Source: Flavobacteriia bacterium (lineage in GTDB: Bacteria; Bacteroidota; Bacteroidia; Flavobacteriales; Flavobacteriaceae). From it: DNA of 6,869 nucleotides. Position numbers and translations under genes: made by a program. The notes below the pieces were generated by a model. It was not told the DNA's origin. It saw only the letters and a list, made by a program, of their open reading frames with translations, and did not search any database. Where the stretch lies: NCBI GenBank assembly GCA_011330545.1, contig DRQI01000174.1, positions 1 through 6,869 on the forward strand, given 5' to 3'. Every line of letters starts with the position of its first letter. Position 1 is the stretch's first letter. Below are positions 1 to 5,938 of this stretch, piece by piece.

Positions 1-357
1 AACTTATTTTATTCATTATTTGCAAAAAAATATTAGATATCGACAATTATTTGTAAAATGCTATTCTTCTTTTTGCTCATAACTATAATATTTCGAGGCA
101 ATCCAACACCTGTTTTTGGGTATATTTCTGCTTTAGAAGAAACTACTTACCGCAGAAAAGCCTGCTAGGTGTTGCTTGGAGTTTGCCGGGCATAGCTTAA
201 ATTCTAGCCTGAAAAGTTGAGAAATTTATTTATGATGCAACAGATTATACTGCTTCGTCTTGTCAGCTGTAGCGAAACGCAACAGAAGGTTACAATAAGT
301 AACTTTTATATTTTATGCCTATTCTTACCCATGCTGAACTGATATTGCGGCGTTAGC
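1..357. other. Non-coding region downstream of lysS
   Basis: I see no credible gene here: every frame on both strands is broken by stops, and the longest open stretches are about 30 codons with no family resemblance. The stretch holds a nested inverted repeat at 97-187 (listed separately). It also has a weak AT-rich stem at 286-306 (AAGGTTAC, 5-nt loop, GTAACTTT) and a stretch around 240-285 with phrases such as TGCTTCGTC and GCGAAACGCAACAG. Those phrases resemble the decayed dispersed intergenic repeats common in Bacteroidota, which is an impression from memory. There is no clear intrinsic terminator for lysS on the minus strand. Confidence 0.6.
97..187. repeat. Nested imperfect inverted repeat
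   Basis: The left arm 97-111 reads GGCAA-TCCAA-CACCT. The right arm 167-187, reverse complemented, reads GGCAA-ac-TCCAA-gcaa-CACCT, so three 5-bp blocks pair in order with small bulges. Inside these lies a second perfect pair, TTCTGC (126-131) with GCAGAA (152-157). The whole folds into one long bulged hairpin of about 91 nt. It could be a decayed MITE-like palindrome or a structured RNA; no gene or T-tract is attached to it. Confidence 0.55.
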
Positions 358-2055
358 TTATACTAATTCCACAAACAATCCTTCATCGGTTTTAACCACT
401 TTTGCCAAATCGTTTTTGGTTAGGCTTTTAATGGTTTTATCCCACTTTTTATTGCTTAGGCCCGAAGCGGTTTTTAACGTATTTAACGCTATCTTCTCTT
501 CTTTTTGCAGTATGCCCATCACCATTTTTTCTTCTTCGTTTAACTCAATGGACGGTGCTTTTTTCTCGGGGCGCATTTGGGGGAAGAAAATAACTTCTTG
601 TATCGACTGATTGTTGGTTAAAAACATAATTAACCTATCCATACCGATGCCCAATCCTGATGTTGGTGGCATTCCGTATTCTAAAGCCCTTAAAAAATCA
701 TAGTCTATAAATTCTGTAGCTTCATCATCTCCTTTTTGTGCCAATTTTAATTGTTGTTCAAAACGCTCTCGTTGGTCAATAGGGTCATTTAGTTCTGAAT
801 AGGCATTGGCGACTTCCTTTCCGCAAATCATCAATTCGAAACGCTCGGTGAGTTCGGGATTATCTCGATGTTCTTTGGTTAACGGACTCATTTCTTTCGG
901 ATAATCGATGATATAGGTTGGTTGTATATAATTGCCTTCGCATTTTTCTCCGAAAATTTCATCGATTAACTTGCCTTTTCCCATCGTATCATCAACTTCA
1001 ATTCCCATTTCCGCAGCAGCTTTACGGATTTCATCTTCGGTTTTACCGCTGATATCAAATCCTGTAAATTCTTTAATGGCATCGGTCATGGTTACCCTTT
1101 TATAGGGCGCTTTGAAATCTATTTCATATTCGCCAAAAGTAGCTTTGGTGGTTCCGTTTACTTCTATGGCGCAATATTCTAAGAGTTTCTCTACAAATTC
1201 CATCATCCAATTATAGTCTTTGTAGGCTACATAGATCTCCATCATGGTAAATTCAGGGTTGTGGGTTCTGTCCATCCCTTCATTTCTAAAAGTTTTCGCA
1301 AATTCATAGACTCCTTCAAAGCCACCAATCAACACTTTTTTTAAGTACAATTCGCAGGCGATACGCATGTACATAGGAATGTCTAAGGTATTGTGGTGTG
1401 TGATAAAAGGCCTTGCTGCCGCACCACCGGGGATGGGTTGTAAAATGGGTGTTTCTACTTCCATATATCCTGCATCATTAAAAAACCGGCGCATGGCGGC
1501 AAAGAGTTTTGTACGTTTTATAAAAACTTCTTTTACGTGAGGGTTTACTACCAAATCTGCATATCGCTGGCGGTATCGCAATTCGGGGTCGTTAAATTCA
1601 TCATGGATATTTCCTTCGGCATCTACTTTAGGCAATGGCAATGGCCTTAATGACTTACTCAACAAGGTAAACTCTTTTACCCGCACACTTTTTTCGCCAA
1701 CTTTGGTAGTAAACAACTCGCCTTTTATCCCAATAAAATCACCTATGTCTAAGAGTTTTTTGTACACTTCATTATACTTGCTTTTGTCTTCGCCGGTACA
1801 AATTTCATCTCGGTTAAAATACACTTGTACTCTCCCCTCACTATCTTGAACTTCGGCAAACGATGCTTTTCCTTGAATACGGCGTGACATCAACCTACCG
1901 GCAATAATTACTTTTTTGCCTTCTTGGTACTGTTCTTTTATCTGTTTGGAAGTATGGTTTACCGGATACAGGTTTGCAGGGTATGGATTAATACCCAAAC
2001 TGCGTAATTTTTGTAGCTTTTCTCTTCGTACGGTTTCTTGCTCTGACAATTGCAT
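358..2055 (-). CDS. lysS: Lysyl-tRNA synthetase, class II
   Basis: Charges tRNA-Lys with lysine using ATP, in the cytoplasm. The 565-residue product shows the whole class II LysRS layout. An N-terminal OB-fold anticodon-binding domain covers about 48-135, followed by the catalytic core from about 155. The core carries PGGAAARPF at 209-217, motif 2 with FRNEG at 256-260 and HNPEFTMME after it, the lysine-pocket region GKEVANAYSELNDP at 412-425, and motif 3 GLGIGMDRL at 467-475. Residues 497-565 lie beyond the normal end near FFPQMRPE and form an extra basic helical domain, possibly winged-helix; I recall this as usual in Flavobacteriia. Start MQLSEQE is supported by the usual N-terminal spacing to the OB fold and by a -7 promoter element just upstream. 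It is transcribed divergently from the gene at 2336. No lysine riboswitch or T-box is visible. Identity is certain; the function of the tail is inferred. Confidence 0.98.
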   Translation of the reverse strand: MQLSEQETVRREKLQKLRSLGINPYPANLYPVNHTSKQIKEQYQEGKKVIIAGRLMSRRIQGKASFAEVQDSEGRVQVYFNRDEICTGEDKSKYNEVYKKLLDIGDFIGIKGELFTTKVGEKSVRVKEFTLLSKSLRPLPLPKVDAEGNIHDEFNDPELRYRQRYADLVVNPHVKEVFIKRTKLFAAMRRFFNDAGYMEVETPILQPIPGGAAARPFITHHNTLDIPMYMRIACELYLKKVLIGGFEGVYEFAKTFRNEGMDRTHNPEFTMMEIYVAYKDYNWMMEFVEKLLEYCAIEVNGTTKATFGEYEIDFKAPYKRVTMTDAIKEFTGFDISGKTEDEIRKAAAEMGIEVDDTMGKGKLIDEIFGEKCEGNYIQPTYIIDYPKEMSPLTKEHRDNPELTERFELMICGKEVANAYSELNDPIDQRERFEQQLKLAQKGDDEATEFIDYDFLRALEYGMPPTSGLGIGMDRLIMFLTNNQSIQEVIFFPQMRPEKKAPSIELNEEEKMVMGILQKEEKIALNTLKTASGLSNKKWDKTIKSLTKNDLAKVVKTDEGLFVELV

Positions 2056-2335
2056 GTTGTTCTTTTTTAAGAGTGCAAAATTACACTATTTCAAAAAATG
2101 TAACCGCCCTTTTGGCCCAAAAAGTTGCCAAGAAGCCTTATAACAGACTTAAATAACTATTTATCAATGTTTTATATTCTTTTTTGAATTCTAAAAATAA
2201 ACGCTGTTTATGATAAAAATCATCAATTTCATAAAAAGATATCCGTTAATTTAATCCGTTATTCTGGGTAGTTTATTTCTAACTCAAATTCATGTTTACA
2301 CTTCATTTTCATACAAATTATAAAACCTTTCAACA
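2056..2335. other. Divergent intergenic region, lysS / DUF302-like gene
   Basis: This is an AT-rich spacer between two divergent starts. The lysS-proximal end holds the -7 element and the small overlapping palindromes described there. Further right, ATGAT (2210-2214) and ATCAT (2219-2223) form a 5-bp inverted repeat with an AAAA spacer. No TAnnTTTG match was found for the plus-strand gene at 2336. No ORF of note is seen. Confidence 0.5.
2076..2083 (-). promoter_or_regulatory. Likely -7 promoter element of lysS
   Basis: Read on the minus strand this is TAATTTTG, an exact match to the Bacteroidota -7 consensus TAnnTTTG. It would place transcription start about 14 nt upstream of the lysS ATG. 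No TTG of a -33 box lies at the usual spacing, so the assignment rests on the -7 match and position only. Upstream, at 2110-2122, sits a perfect 6-bp inverted repeat (TTTTGG-C-CCAAAA), overlapped by TTGGC (2112-2116) / GCCAA (2127-2131). This might be an operator or chance. Confidence 0.5.
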
Positions 2336-3226
2336 ATGAAAAATTACATTTTAACCGGTATTGCAATTGTTATTTTTAGTTTTAATGCTATTGGGCAAGA
2401 AGACATCTCTCCTTATATCAAAGTAGGTGAACGAAACGAATCTATACAGCAAGTTTCTCAAAAAGTAGTGGCCGCCCTAAAAGAAAATGCCTTTATGGTA
2501 TTGGGTACGTATAATCCTTCTCATAAAAGTTCTTTAAAGGTAATTGCCTTTACGAATTCTAAGTTAAAAAATACGGTTATCAAAGTTAGTGACAGGGGTG
2601 CGTTAGCAGCCGTTATTAAAGTGGGCCTTGTTCAAAAAAACGGAAAAGTAACGGTTTCTTATATCAATCCTGATTATATTTTAAGGGCTTATTTACGCGA
2701 TAATTATAATACGTACAAATCTACTTTTCAACAGTTTAGCGCCGATTTAAAAAAAGCATTGGCCGGTATTGGCAATGATTTTACGCCTTTTGGCGGTACT
2801 GTAAAAGCTGATAAGCTAAAAAAGTACCATTATAAAATAATGATGCCTTATTTTTCTGACCCTATTACGTTAAAAGAATTTTCTTCTTTTGAGGAAGGAC
2901 TGAAGGTTATTCAACACAATTTAAAAGTTAACAAAGGAAAAACAAAATTAGTATACAAACTGCTCTACACTCAACAAAAAGTAGCGGTTTTTGGCGTTGC
3001 TTTACAGAGTAAGGAAGATGGCGAATCATACTTTTTGCCTAAAATTGGCGAAAGCCATGTGGCGGCATTGCCGTACGAAATTATCTTACAAGGAAAAAAA
3101 GCGACCATGCTTCATGGAAAGTATCGAATTGCCTTGCATTGGCCTGAATTATCTATGGGGACTTTTATGAGGATTATGAGTACGCCCGGTGATATTGAAG
3201 ATACTTTGGAAGGGCTTTGTGAGTAG
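2336..3226 (+). CDS. Secreted DUF302-like protein
   Basis: A 296-residue protein with no certain function. Residues 1-20 form a Sec signal peptide (Lys-3, hydrophobic 4-17, cleavage likely after AIG before Gln-21), so the product is probably periplasmic or outer-membrane associated; there is no lipobox Cys. Residues about 36-125 resemble DUF302: a helix (VSQKVVAALKENAF), beta strands, then VGLVQKNGKVTVSYINPDYI at 97-116, matching that family's strand plus N/D-P-x-Y/W ending. Residues about 185-290 show a weaker parallel layout (AALPYEIIL near 243-251, then YRIALHWPEL near 263-272), suggesting a second degenerate copy. The start is fixed by the signal peptide. It is divergent from lysS and 96 bp before the next gene, which has its own -7 element. 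DUF302 is a remembered resemblance, not a search result. Confidence 0.7.
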   Translation: MKNYILTGIAIVIFSFNAIGQEDISPYIKVGERNESIQQVSQKVVAALKENAFMVLGTYNPSHKSSLKVIAFTNSKLKNTVIKVSDRGALAAVIKVGLVQKNGKVTVSYINPDYILRAYLRDNYNTYKSTFQQFSADLKKALAGIGNDFTPFGGTVKADKLKKYHYKIMMPYFSDPITLKEFSSFEEGLKVIQHNLKVNKGKTKLVYKLLYTQQKVAVFGVALQSKEDGESYFLPKIGESHVAALPYEIILQGKKATMLHGKYRIALHWPELSMGTFMRIMSTPGDIEDTLEGLCE

Positions 3227-3301
3227 CATTTTAATTGAACTCCGGTTTAAGAGTAACAATGCCTTGATTTTAGCGTCTCATCTATATATCATTAATTAGT
3301 T

Positions 3302-3309
3302 TATCTTTG
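3302..3309 (+). promoter_or_regulatory. Likely -7 promoter element for the YqaE/lipoprotein pair
   Basis: TATCTTTG is an exact TAnnTTTG match, 13 bp before the ATG at 3323. It predicts a leader of fewer than about 10 nt, so either the leader is very short or start selection is A-rich rather than Shine-Dalgarno driven. No TTG -33 box lies at the usual spacing. The site suggests that the genes at 3323 and 3488 are transcribed separately from the upstream secreted protein. Confidence 0.45.
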
Positions 3310-3322
3310 TATAAAATATAAT

Positions 3323-3481
3323 ATGGGATGCTTTAGGGTTTTATTATCTATTATTTGCCCGCCTTTAGCCGTTATTGACAAAGGCTGTGGCTCTATTGTC
3401 ATTGTATTTATTTTGACCATTTTAGGATGGGTTCCCGGGGTGATAGCCGCCCTAATTATTTTAAACAATCCGAATAACTAA
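3323..3481 (+). CDS. YqaE/Pmp3-type small membrane protein
   Basis: A 52-residue protein that is almost entirely two membrane segments. Residues 5-18 carry the Pmp3/YqaE hallmark with PPLAV at 13-17. A short turn follows (DKGCGS, 19-24), then a second segment 25-46 with the hallmark GWVPGVIAAL at 35-44. The tail NNPNN is polar. The family (also called UPF0057) consists of tiny inner-membrane proteins linked in other organisms to membrane potential, salt or cold stress; the biochemical role is unknown. Family length is usually about 50-60 residues, so this copy is complete. It lies 6 bp before the lipoprotein gene and very likely shares its transcript, preceded by a TAnnTTTG element. The turn is Cys/Gly-rich, with two further Cys at residues 3 and 12. 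Confidence 0.88.
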   Translation: MGCFRVLLSIICPPLAVIDKGCGSIVIVFILTILGWVPGVIAALIILNNPNN

Positions 3482-3487
3482 AAAACT

Positions 3488-4225
3488 ATGAAATTTAAAA
3501 CTTTAGTATTATTTATCAGTTTTATCGCCACGCTGAACAGTTGTATTTTTACCGAAGAAATTTATGTCCATAAAGATGGTAGTGGAAATTTTTCACTAAA
3601 AATGGATATGGGCGAATTGATGAAAGGATTGCCTAAAAACAATGACAAAGATTCATTGCAACATTCTAAAGTTATCGATTCTATAATTTTCTTTAAGGAT
3701 ATTTTAGTAGAACACAAAGATAGCATTTCACAACTTTCTAAAGAAAAACAAGAAGCTGTTGAGGCGTTAAAAGATTTAAAATTGGAAATGCATGTCAATG
3801 AAGATAAAGGTGAGATGCTACTGGATTTCAGGTTGGATTTTAAAGATCCTTCCGAATTAAAAAATATGCAAGAGAAAATAGCGCTGGCGCAATCTTTTAA
3901 TGATAAGAAGAATAAAGATAAAGAGGTGCCTTCTAAAACAACGGTAGATTATTTATTTAACGGGCGTACTTTTAAAAGAAAGGTTGTTTTAAAAGACCTC
4001 TCTGAAGAAGAATTAAAAAAAGTTGATAAGTCTTTACAACAGGCGAGTACATTTTTAGAAGGGAGTACTTATAGGCTTATTTATCATTTTGATAAAAAGA
4101 TTAAAAAGGTTTCACTGAAAGATGCGGTTATTAGTAAAGATAAAAAAACAATGACGTTTGAAGTTTCTATGGATTCATTGACAAAAAACCCACAATTATT
4201 AGATTTTGAAGTGAGGTTGAAATAA
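3488..4225 (+). CDS. Predicted lipoprotein, unknown function
   Basis: A 245-residue protein with a lipoprotein signal peptide: Lys-2 and Lys-4, hydrophobic 5-16, lipobox L16-N17-S18-C19. Cys-19 would be the lipidated N-terminus, so the product is anchored to the cell envelope. An acidic pair (E23-E24) soon after the Cys could act as a Bacteroidota surface-export signal, but this is weak. The mature part is strongly charged and Lys/Glu/Asp rich. A beta-like opening (EEIYVHKDGSGNFSLKMDMG) is followed by a likely helical, coiled-coil-prone stretch about 55-100, then alternating strands up to the end. I do not recognise a domain. It follows the YqaE-type gene by 6 bp, so they are probably an operon. 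Its stop is followed within 8 bp by the first CACNNATW repeat, so the foreign-looking cassette starts at its very end. Confidence 0.75.
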   Translation: MKFKTLVLFISFIATLNSCIFTEEIYVHKDGSGNFSLKMDMGELMKGLPKNNDKDSLQHSKVIDSIIFFKDILVEHKDSISQLSKEKQEAVEALKDLKLEMHVNEDKGEMLLDFRLDFKDPSELKNMQEKIALAQSFNDKKNKDKEVPSKTTVDYLFNGRTFKRKVVLKDLSEEELKKVDKSLQQASTFLEGSTYRLIYHFDKKIKKVSLKDAVISKDKKTMTFEVSMDSLTKNPQLLDFEVRLK

Positions 4226-4232
4226 TTTTAGC

Positions 4233-4248
4233 CACGAATACACGGATA
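4233..4248 (+). repeat. CACNNATW tandem 8-mer repeat, copy R1 (forward)
   Basis: CACGAATA followed directly by CACGGATA, preceded by GC. It starts 8 bp after the lipoprotein stop codon and lies 13 bp before the GxxExxY start. It is one of four copies of a 16-bp unit made of two 8-mers. R1 is the left boundary of the AT-rich cassette. Confidence 0.75.
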
Positions 4249-4261
4249 AGATTTTTTATAG

Positions 4262-4636
4262 ATGAGTAAATTAATTTACAAAAAAGAGAGTTATGCTATT
4301 ATCGGGGTTTTATTTGAAGTGTATAATAATTTAGGTAGTGGTTTTTCTGAAATAGTTTATAAGGATGCTATAGAGTATGAGTTTAAACAATTAGATATTC
4401 CTTTTATTAGAGAAAAACAGTATAATGTTAACTATAAAGACATTACACTAAAGCATAATTTTTATGCTGATTTTGTGGTATTCAATAAAATTATTTTAGA
4501 AATAAAATCTGTTGAAAATTTTCATGATAAACATTTAGCTCAATGCATAAATTACCTTAAAGTTTCCAAATGTAAATTAGCGATTTTAGCAAATTTTCAT
4601 GAAAATTCATTAGATTATAGAAGAATTGTTTTATAA
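4262..4636 (+). CDS. GxxExxY family protein, predicted PD-(D/E)XK nuclease fold
   Basis: A complete 124-residue member of the GxxExxY family (named by TIGRFAM; function unproven). The name motif is G27-F-S-E30-I-V-Y33 in a helix with VYNNLGSG before it. A PD-(D/E)XK-like core follows: D70 in FYADFVV, E80-x-K82 in ILEIKSV, then Q94 and Y98 in HLAQCINYL, as in RecB-type nucleases. E30, D70, E80 and K82 are the likely metal-site residues. The catalytic motifs are intact, so it may be an active DNA endo- or exonuclease; substrate and partner are unknown. It has no signal peptide or membrane segment, so it is cytoplasmic. It is much more AT-rich than its neighbours: my hand count for 4261-4620 is 84 G+C in 360 (about 23%) against about 36% in lipB. 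It sits between lipoprotein and lipB genes, flanked by CACNNATW repeats, which suggests acquisition by transfer. No own promoter is recognised. Confidence 0.9.
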   Translation: MSKLIYKKESYAIIGVLFEVYNNLGSGFSEIVYKDAIEYEFKQLDIPFIREKQYNVNYKDITLKHNFYADFVVFNKIILEIKSVENFHDKHLAQCINYLKVSKCKLAILANFHENSLDYRRIVL

Positions 4637-4658
4637 AATGATTGGTAAAAAAAATGGT

Positions 4659-4674
4659 CACTAATACACTAATA
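4659..4674 (+). repeat. CACNNATW tandem 8-mer repeat, copy R2 (forward)
   Basis: CACTAATA repeated twice in perfect tandem, preceded by GGT. It lies 22 bp after the GxxExxY stop codon. It pairs with R4 (4823-4838) at 13 of 16 positions in inverted orientation, so R2 and R4 could form the foot of a long stem. Confidence 0.75.
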
Positions 4675-4718
4675 AAAAAATTATATTGGTTTACTATTCC
4701 ATTTATCTAGAAGTAACA

Positions 4719-4741
4719 CAACTTCCCCCTCTGGGAAGTTG
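4719..4741 (+). other. Perfect 9-bp hairpin between R2 and R3
   Basis: CAACTTCCC (4719-4727) and GGGAAGTTG (4733-4741) form a perfect 9-bp stem around a 5-nt loop CCTCT. An alternative fold pairs ACACA with TGTGT (4745-4749) across a 5-nt bulge and lengthens the stem to about 12 bp. It is the only GC-rich spot in this AT-rich gap. No T-run follows, so it does not look like a plain intrinsic terminator. It could be a structured RNA element or a transposon-type hairpin. Confidence 0.55.
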
Positions 4742-4778
4742 ATTTGTGTAAATGTAAATAATCAATTAAAAAATAAAC

Positions 4779-4794
4779 AATTCGTGAATCAGTG
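4779..4794 (-). repeat. CACNNATW tandem 8-mer repeat, copy R3 (reverse)
   Basis: On the minus strand this reads CACTGATT then CACGAATT, preceded by GC as in R1. It is inverted relative to R1 and R2. Confidence 0.7.
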
Positions 4795-4822
4795 GCAAAT
4801 AATAGAAATTACACTAAAAAAT

Positions 4823-4838
4823 AATTTGTGAATTAGTG
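4823..4838 (-). repeat. CACNNATW tandem 8-mer repeat, copy R4 (reverse), overlapping lipB start
   Basis: On the minus strand this reads CACTAATT then CACAAATT. Its outer end, read on the plus strand, is GTG at 4836-4838, which is the first possible lipB start codon. A lone forward half-site, CACTAAAA at 4812-4819, lies just before it. Confidence 0.7.
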
Positions 4839-5558
4839 GTGAAAGAAAAAAAAATACAATTACAAGATTTAGGCGTAAAAGACTACAAAGAAACGTGGGA
4901 TTATCAACAGGAGCTATTTGATGGTATTATCGAAATCAAAAAAAAGAACCGGGCAGAAAACAGCCCTCTTGAAACGCCTAATTATTTTATTTTTGTAGAA
5001 CACCCGCATGTATATACCTTAGGAAAAAGTGGCGATTTTAATAATTTATTACTTACCGAAAAACAATTAAAAGAAAAACACATTTCTTTTTATAAAATAA
5101 ACCGCGGTGGCGATATTACCTATCACGGCTATGGACAAATTGTAGGGTATCCTATTTTAGATTTAGAAAATTTCTTTACGGATATTCACAAATACTTACG
5201 GCTGTTAGAAGAAACGATGATTTTGGTTTTAGCCGAATACGGAATTAAAGGAGAACGCAGCAAAGGCGAAACCGGAGTTTGGTTAGATGTAGGCACTCCT
5301 TTTGTGCGTAAAATATGTGCTTTTGGCGTACGTAGCAGCCGTTGGGTAACCATGCATGGCTTTGCACTAAACGTCAATACCAATTTAGGGTATTTTGACC
5401 ATATCATCCCTTGTGGAATTCGCGGGAAAGCGGTAACTTCTATGGAGGTTGAGCTAGGAAAAAAAATTGACCTTAACGAAGTTAAAGGGCATATTTTAAG
5501 ACATTTTGCTTCAATTTTTGAAGCGGAGTTTATCAGCCTTGAAAGCGTTGTCTCATAA
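4836..5558 (+). CDS. lipB: Octanoyltransferase (lipoate-protein ligase B)
   Basis: Moves the octanoyl group from acyl carrier protein to a lysine of lipoyl domains (E2 subunits, GcvH), the first step of lipoic acid synthesis; LipA then adds sulfur. Cytoplasmic, 240 residues, full family length. Visible hallmarks are VEHPHVYTLGKSG at 54-66, the signature RGGDITYHGYGQ at 90-101, the catalytic Lys K159 in RKICAFGVR, and the catalytic Cys C193 in IIPCGI. The usual HGPGQ is HGYGQ here: Tyr-99 replaces a Pro that I recall as nearly invariant, although the PROSITE-type pattern still fits. There is no ATG near the N-terminus. Two adjacent GTG codons, 4836 and 4839, are the only sensible starts because KIQLQDLGVKDYKETWDY directly matches the family N-terminus. 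The first GTG is the last three bases of repeat R4, so the cassette boundary coincides with the start codon. No Shine-Dalgarno site is seen. No LipA gene is in the window. Confidence 0.96.
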   Translation: MVKEKKIQLQDLGVKDYKETWDYQQELFDGIIEIKKKNRAENSPLETPNYFIFVEHPHVYTLGKSGDFNNLLLTEKQLKEKHISFYKINRGGDITYHGYGQIVGYPILDLENFFTDIHKYLRLLEETMILVLAEYGIKGERSKGETGVWLDVGTPFVRKICAFGVRSSRWVTMHGFALNVNTNLGYFDHIIPCGIRGKAVTSMEVELGKKIDLNEVKGHILRHFASIFEAEFISLESVVS

Positions 5559-5579
5559 AATCATCTAGACTTTTTTACT

Positions 5580-5671
5580 CAAAAAGGCCCCACAGTTTTC
5601 AGAAACCTTTGAGGCCTGGCAAAAATGGGCAAAGCCAGCATAACATTGCTAGTGGCTAAGCAGGCATAACC
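5580..5671. repeat. Structured direct repeat, copy A
   Basis: It opens with an imperfect hairpin closed by AGGCC (5585-5589) and GGCCT (5613-5617). The core then carries GGCAAAGCCA (5628-5637), ACATT (5643-5647) and GCTAAGCAG (5655-5663). Copy B has the same three blocks at identical spacing; over the 36-nt core I count 27 identities. Within copy A, GCCAGCA and TGCtagTGGC can also form a stem. It may be a dispersed REP-like repeat or a small RNA family. Confidence 0.6.
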
Positions 5672-5675
5672 TGAG

Positions 5676-5851
5676 TTAAACCCAGATTATGCAATAGACT
5701 TCCTATTCCGTTCAGAAATCACTGCAAAATAGGTCGTTTCACTGCGTTTTCAAAATTAACCGTAGCGGTGCTACGCTTAATTTAGTAAAACACCCTATTT
5801 TATTGTGCTTTCCTAACTCATAACGTAACTCTATTGCATAATCTGGGTTAA
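5676..5851. mobile_element. MITE-like long palindrome bounded by TTAA
   Basis: Perfect 18-bp terminal inverted repeats CCCAGATTATGCAATAGA occur at 5681-5698 and, inverted, at 5830-5847; the match extends to 20 bp through adjoining AA/TT. TTAA lies at 5676-5679 (with one extra A before the repeat) and at 5848-5851, looking like a 4-bp target duplication. The interior is also an imperfect palindrome: CAAAATAGG on the left against CCTATTTT on the right, converging on GTAGC-ggt-GCTAC near 5763-5775. No transposase is encoded, so this would be a non-autonomous element. TTAA and CC-starting ends recall IS1380-type elements, but that is inference. Confidence 0.6.
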
Positions 5852-5938
5852 AGTGAAGTAAAAATCACATCTTCTGAGAAGGTAGCTTTAGAAAACCCCT
5901 ATTAGGGGCAATGAGCAACAAGATTATTATAAACAGGC

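Noticed and set aside
286..306. Stem AAGGTTAC / GTAACTTT as an intrinsic terminator
   Set aside because: Mostly A-T pairs with one G-T; on the minus strand, where lysS would need it, no T-run follows.
416..610. Plus-strand open frame of 64 codons inside lysS
   Set aside because: Fully antisense to the conserved 3' part of lysS, no domain seen.
1916..2143. Plus-strand open frame of 75 codons across the lysS start
   Set aside because: Lies mostly antisense to lysS, is Cys/Phe-rich with no family likeness, and would run through the lysS promoter. It is a shadow of the real gene.
3562..3798. Minus-strand open frame inside the lipoprotein gene
   Set aside because: Antisense to a gene with a good signal peptide; Ser/Cys-rich composition typical of a shadow frame.
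4226..4838. CRISPR-like array from the repeated 16-mers
   Set aside because: Only four short copies in two orientations with unequal spacings (410, 104 and 28 bp) and a gene between the first two; no spacer pattern.
4226..4838. Retron or toxin-antitoxin cassette
   Set aside because: No reverse transcriptase motif and no second small ORF next to the GxxExxY gene; repeat arrangement does not fit msr/msd.
5186..5407. Minus-strand open frame inside lipB
   Set aside because: Antisense to the catalytic region of lipB, with no independent support.
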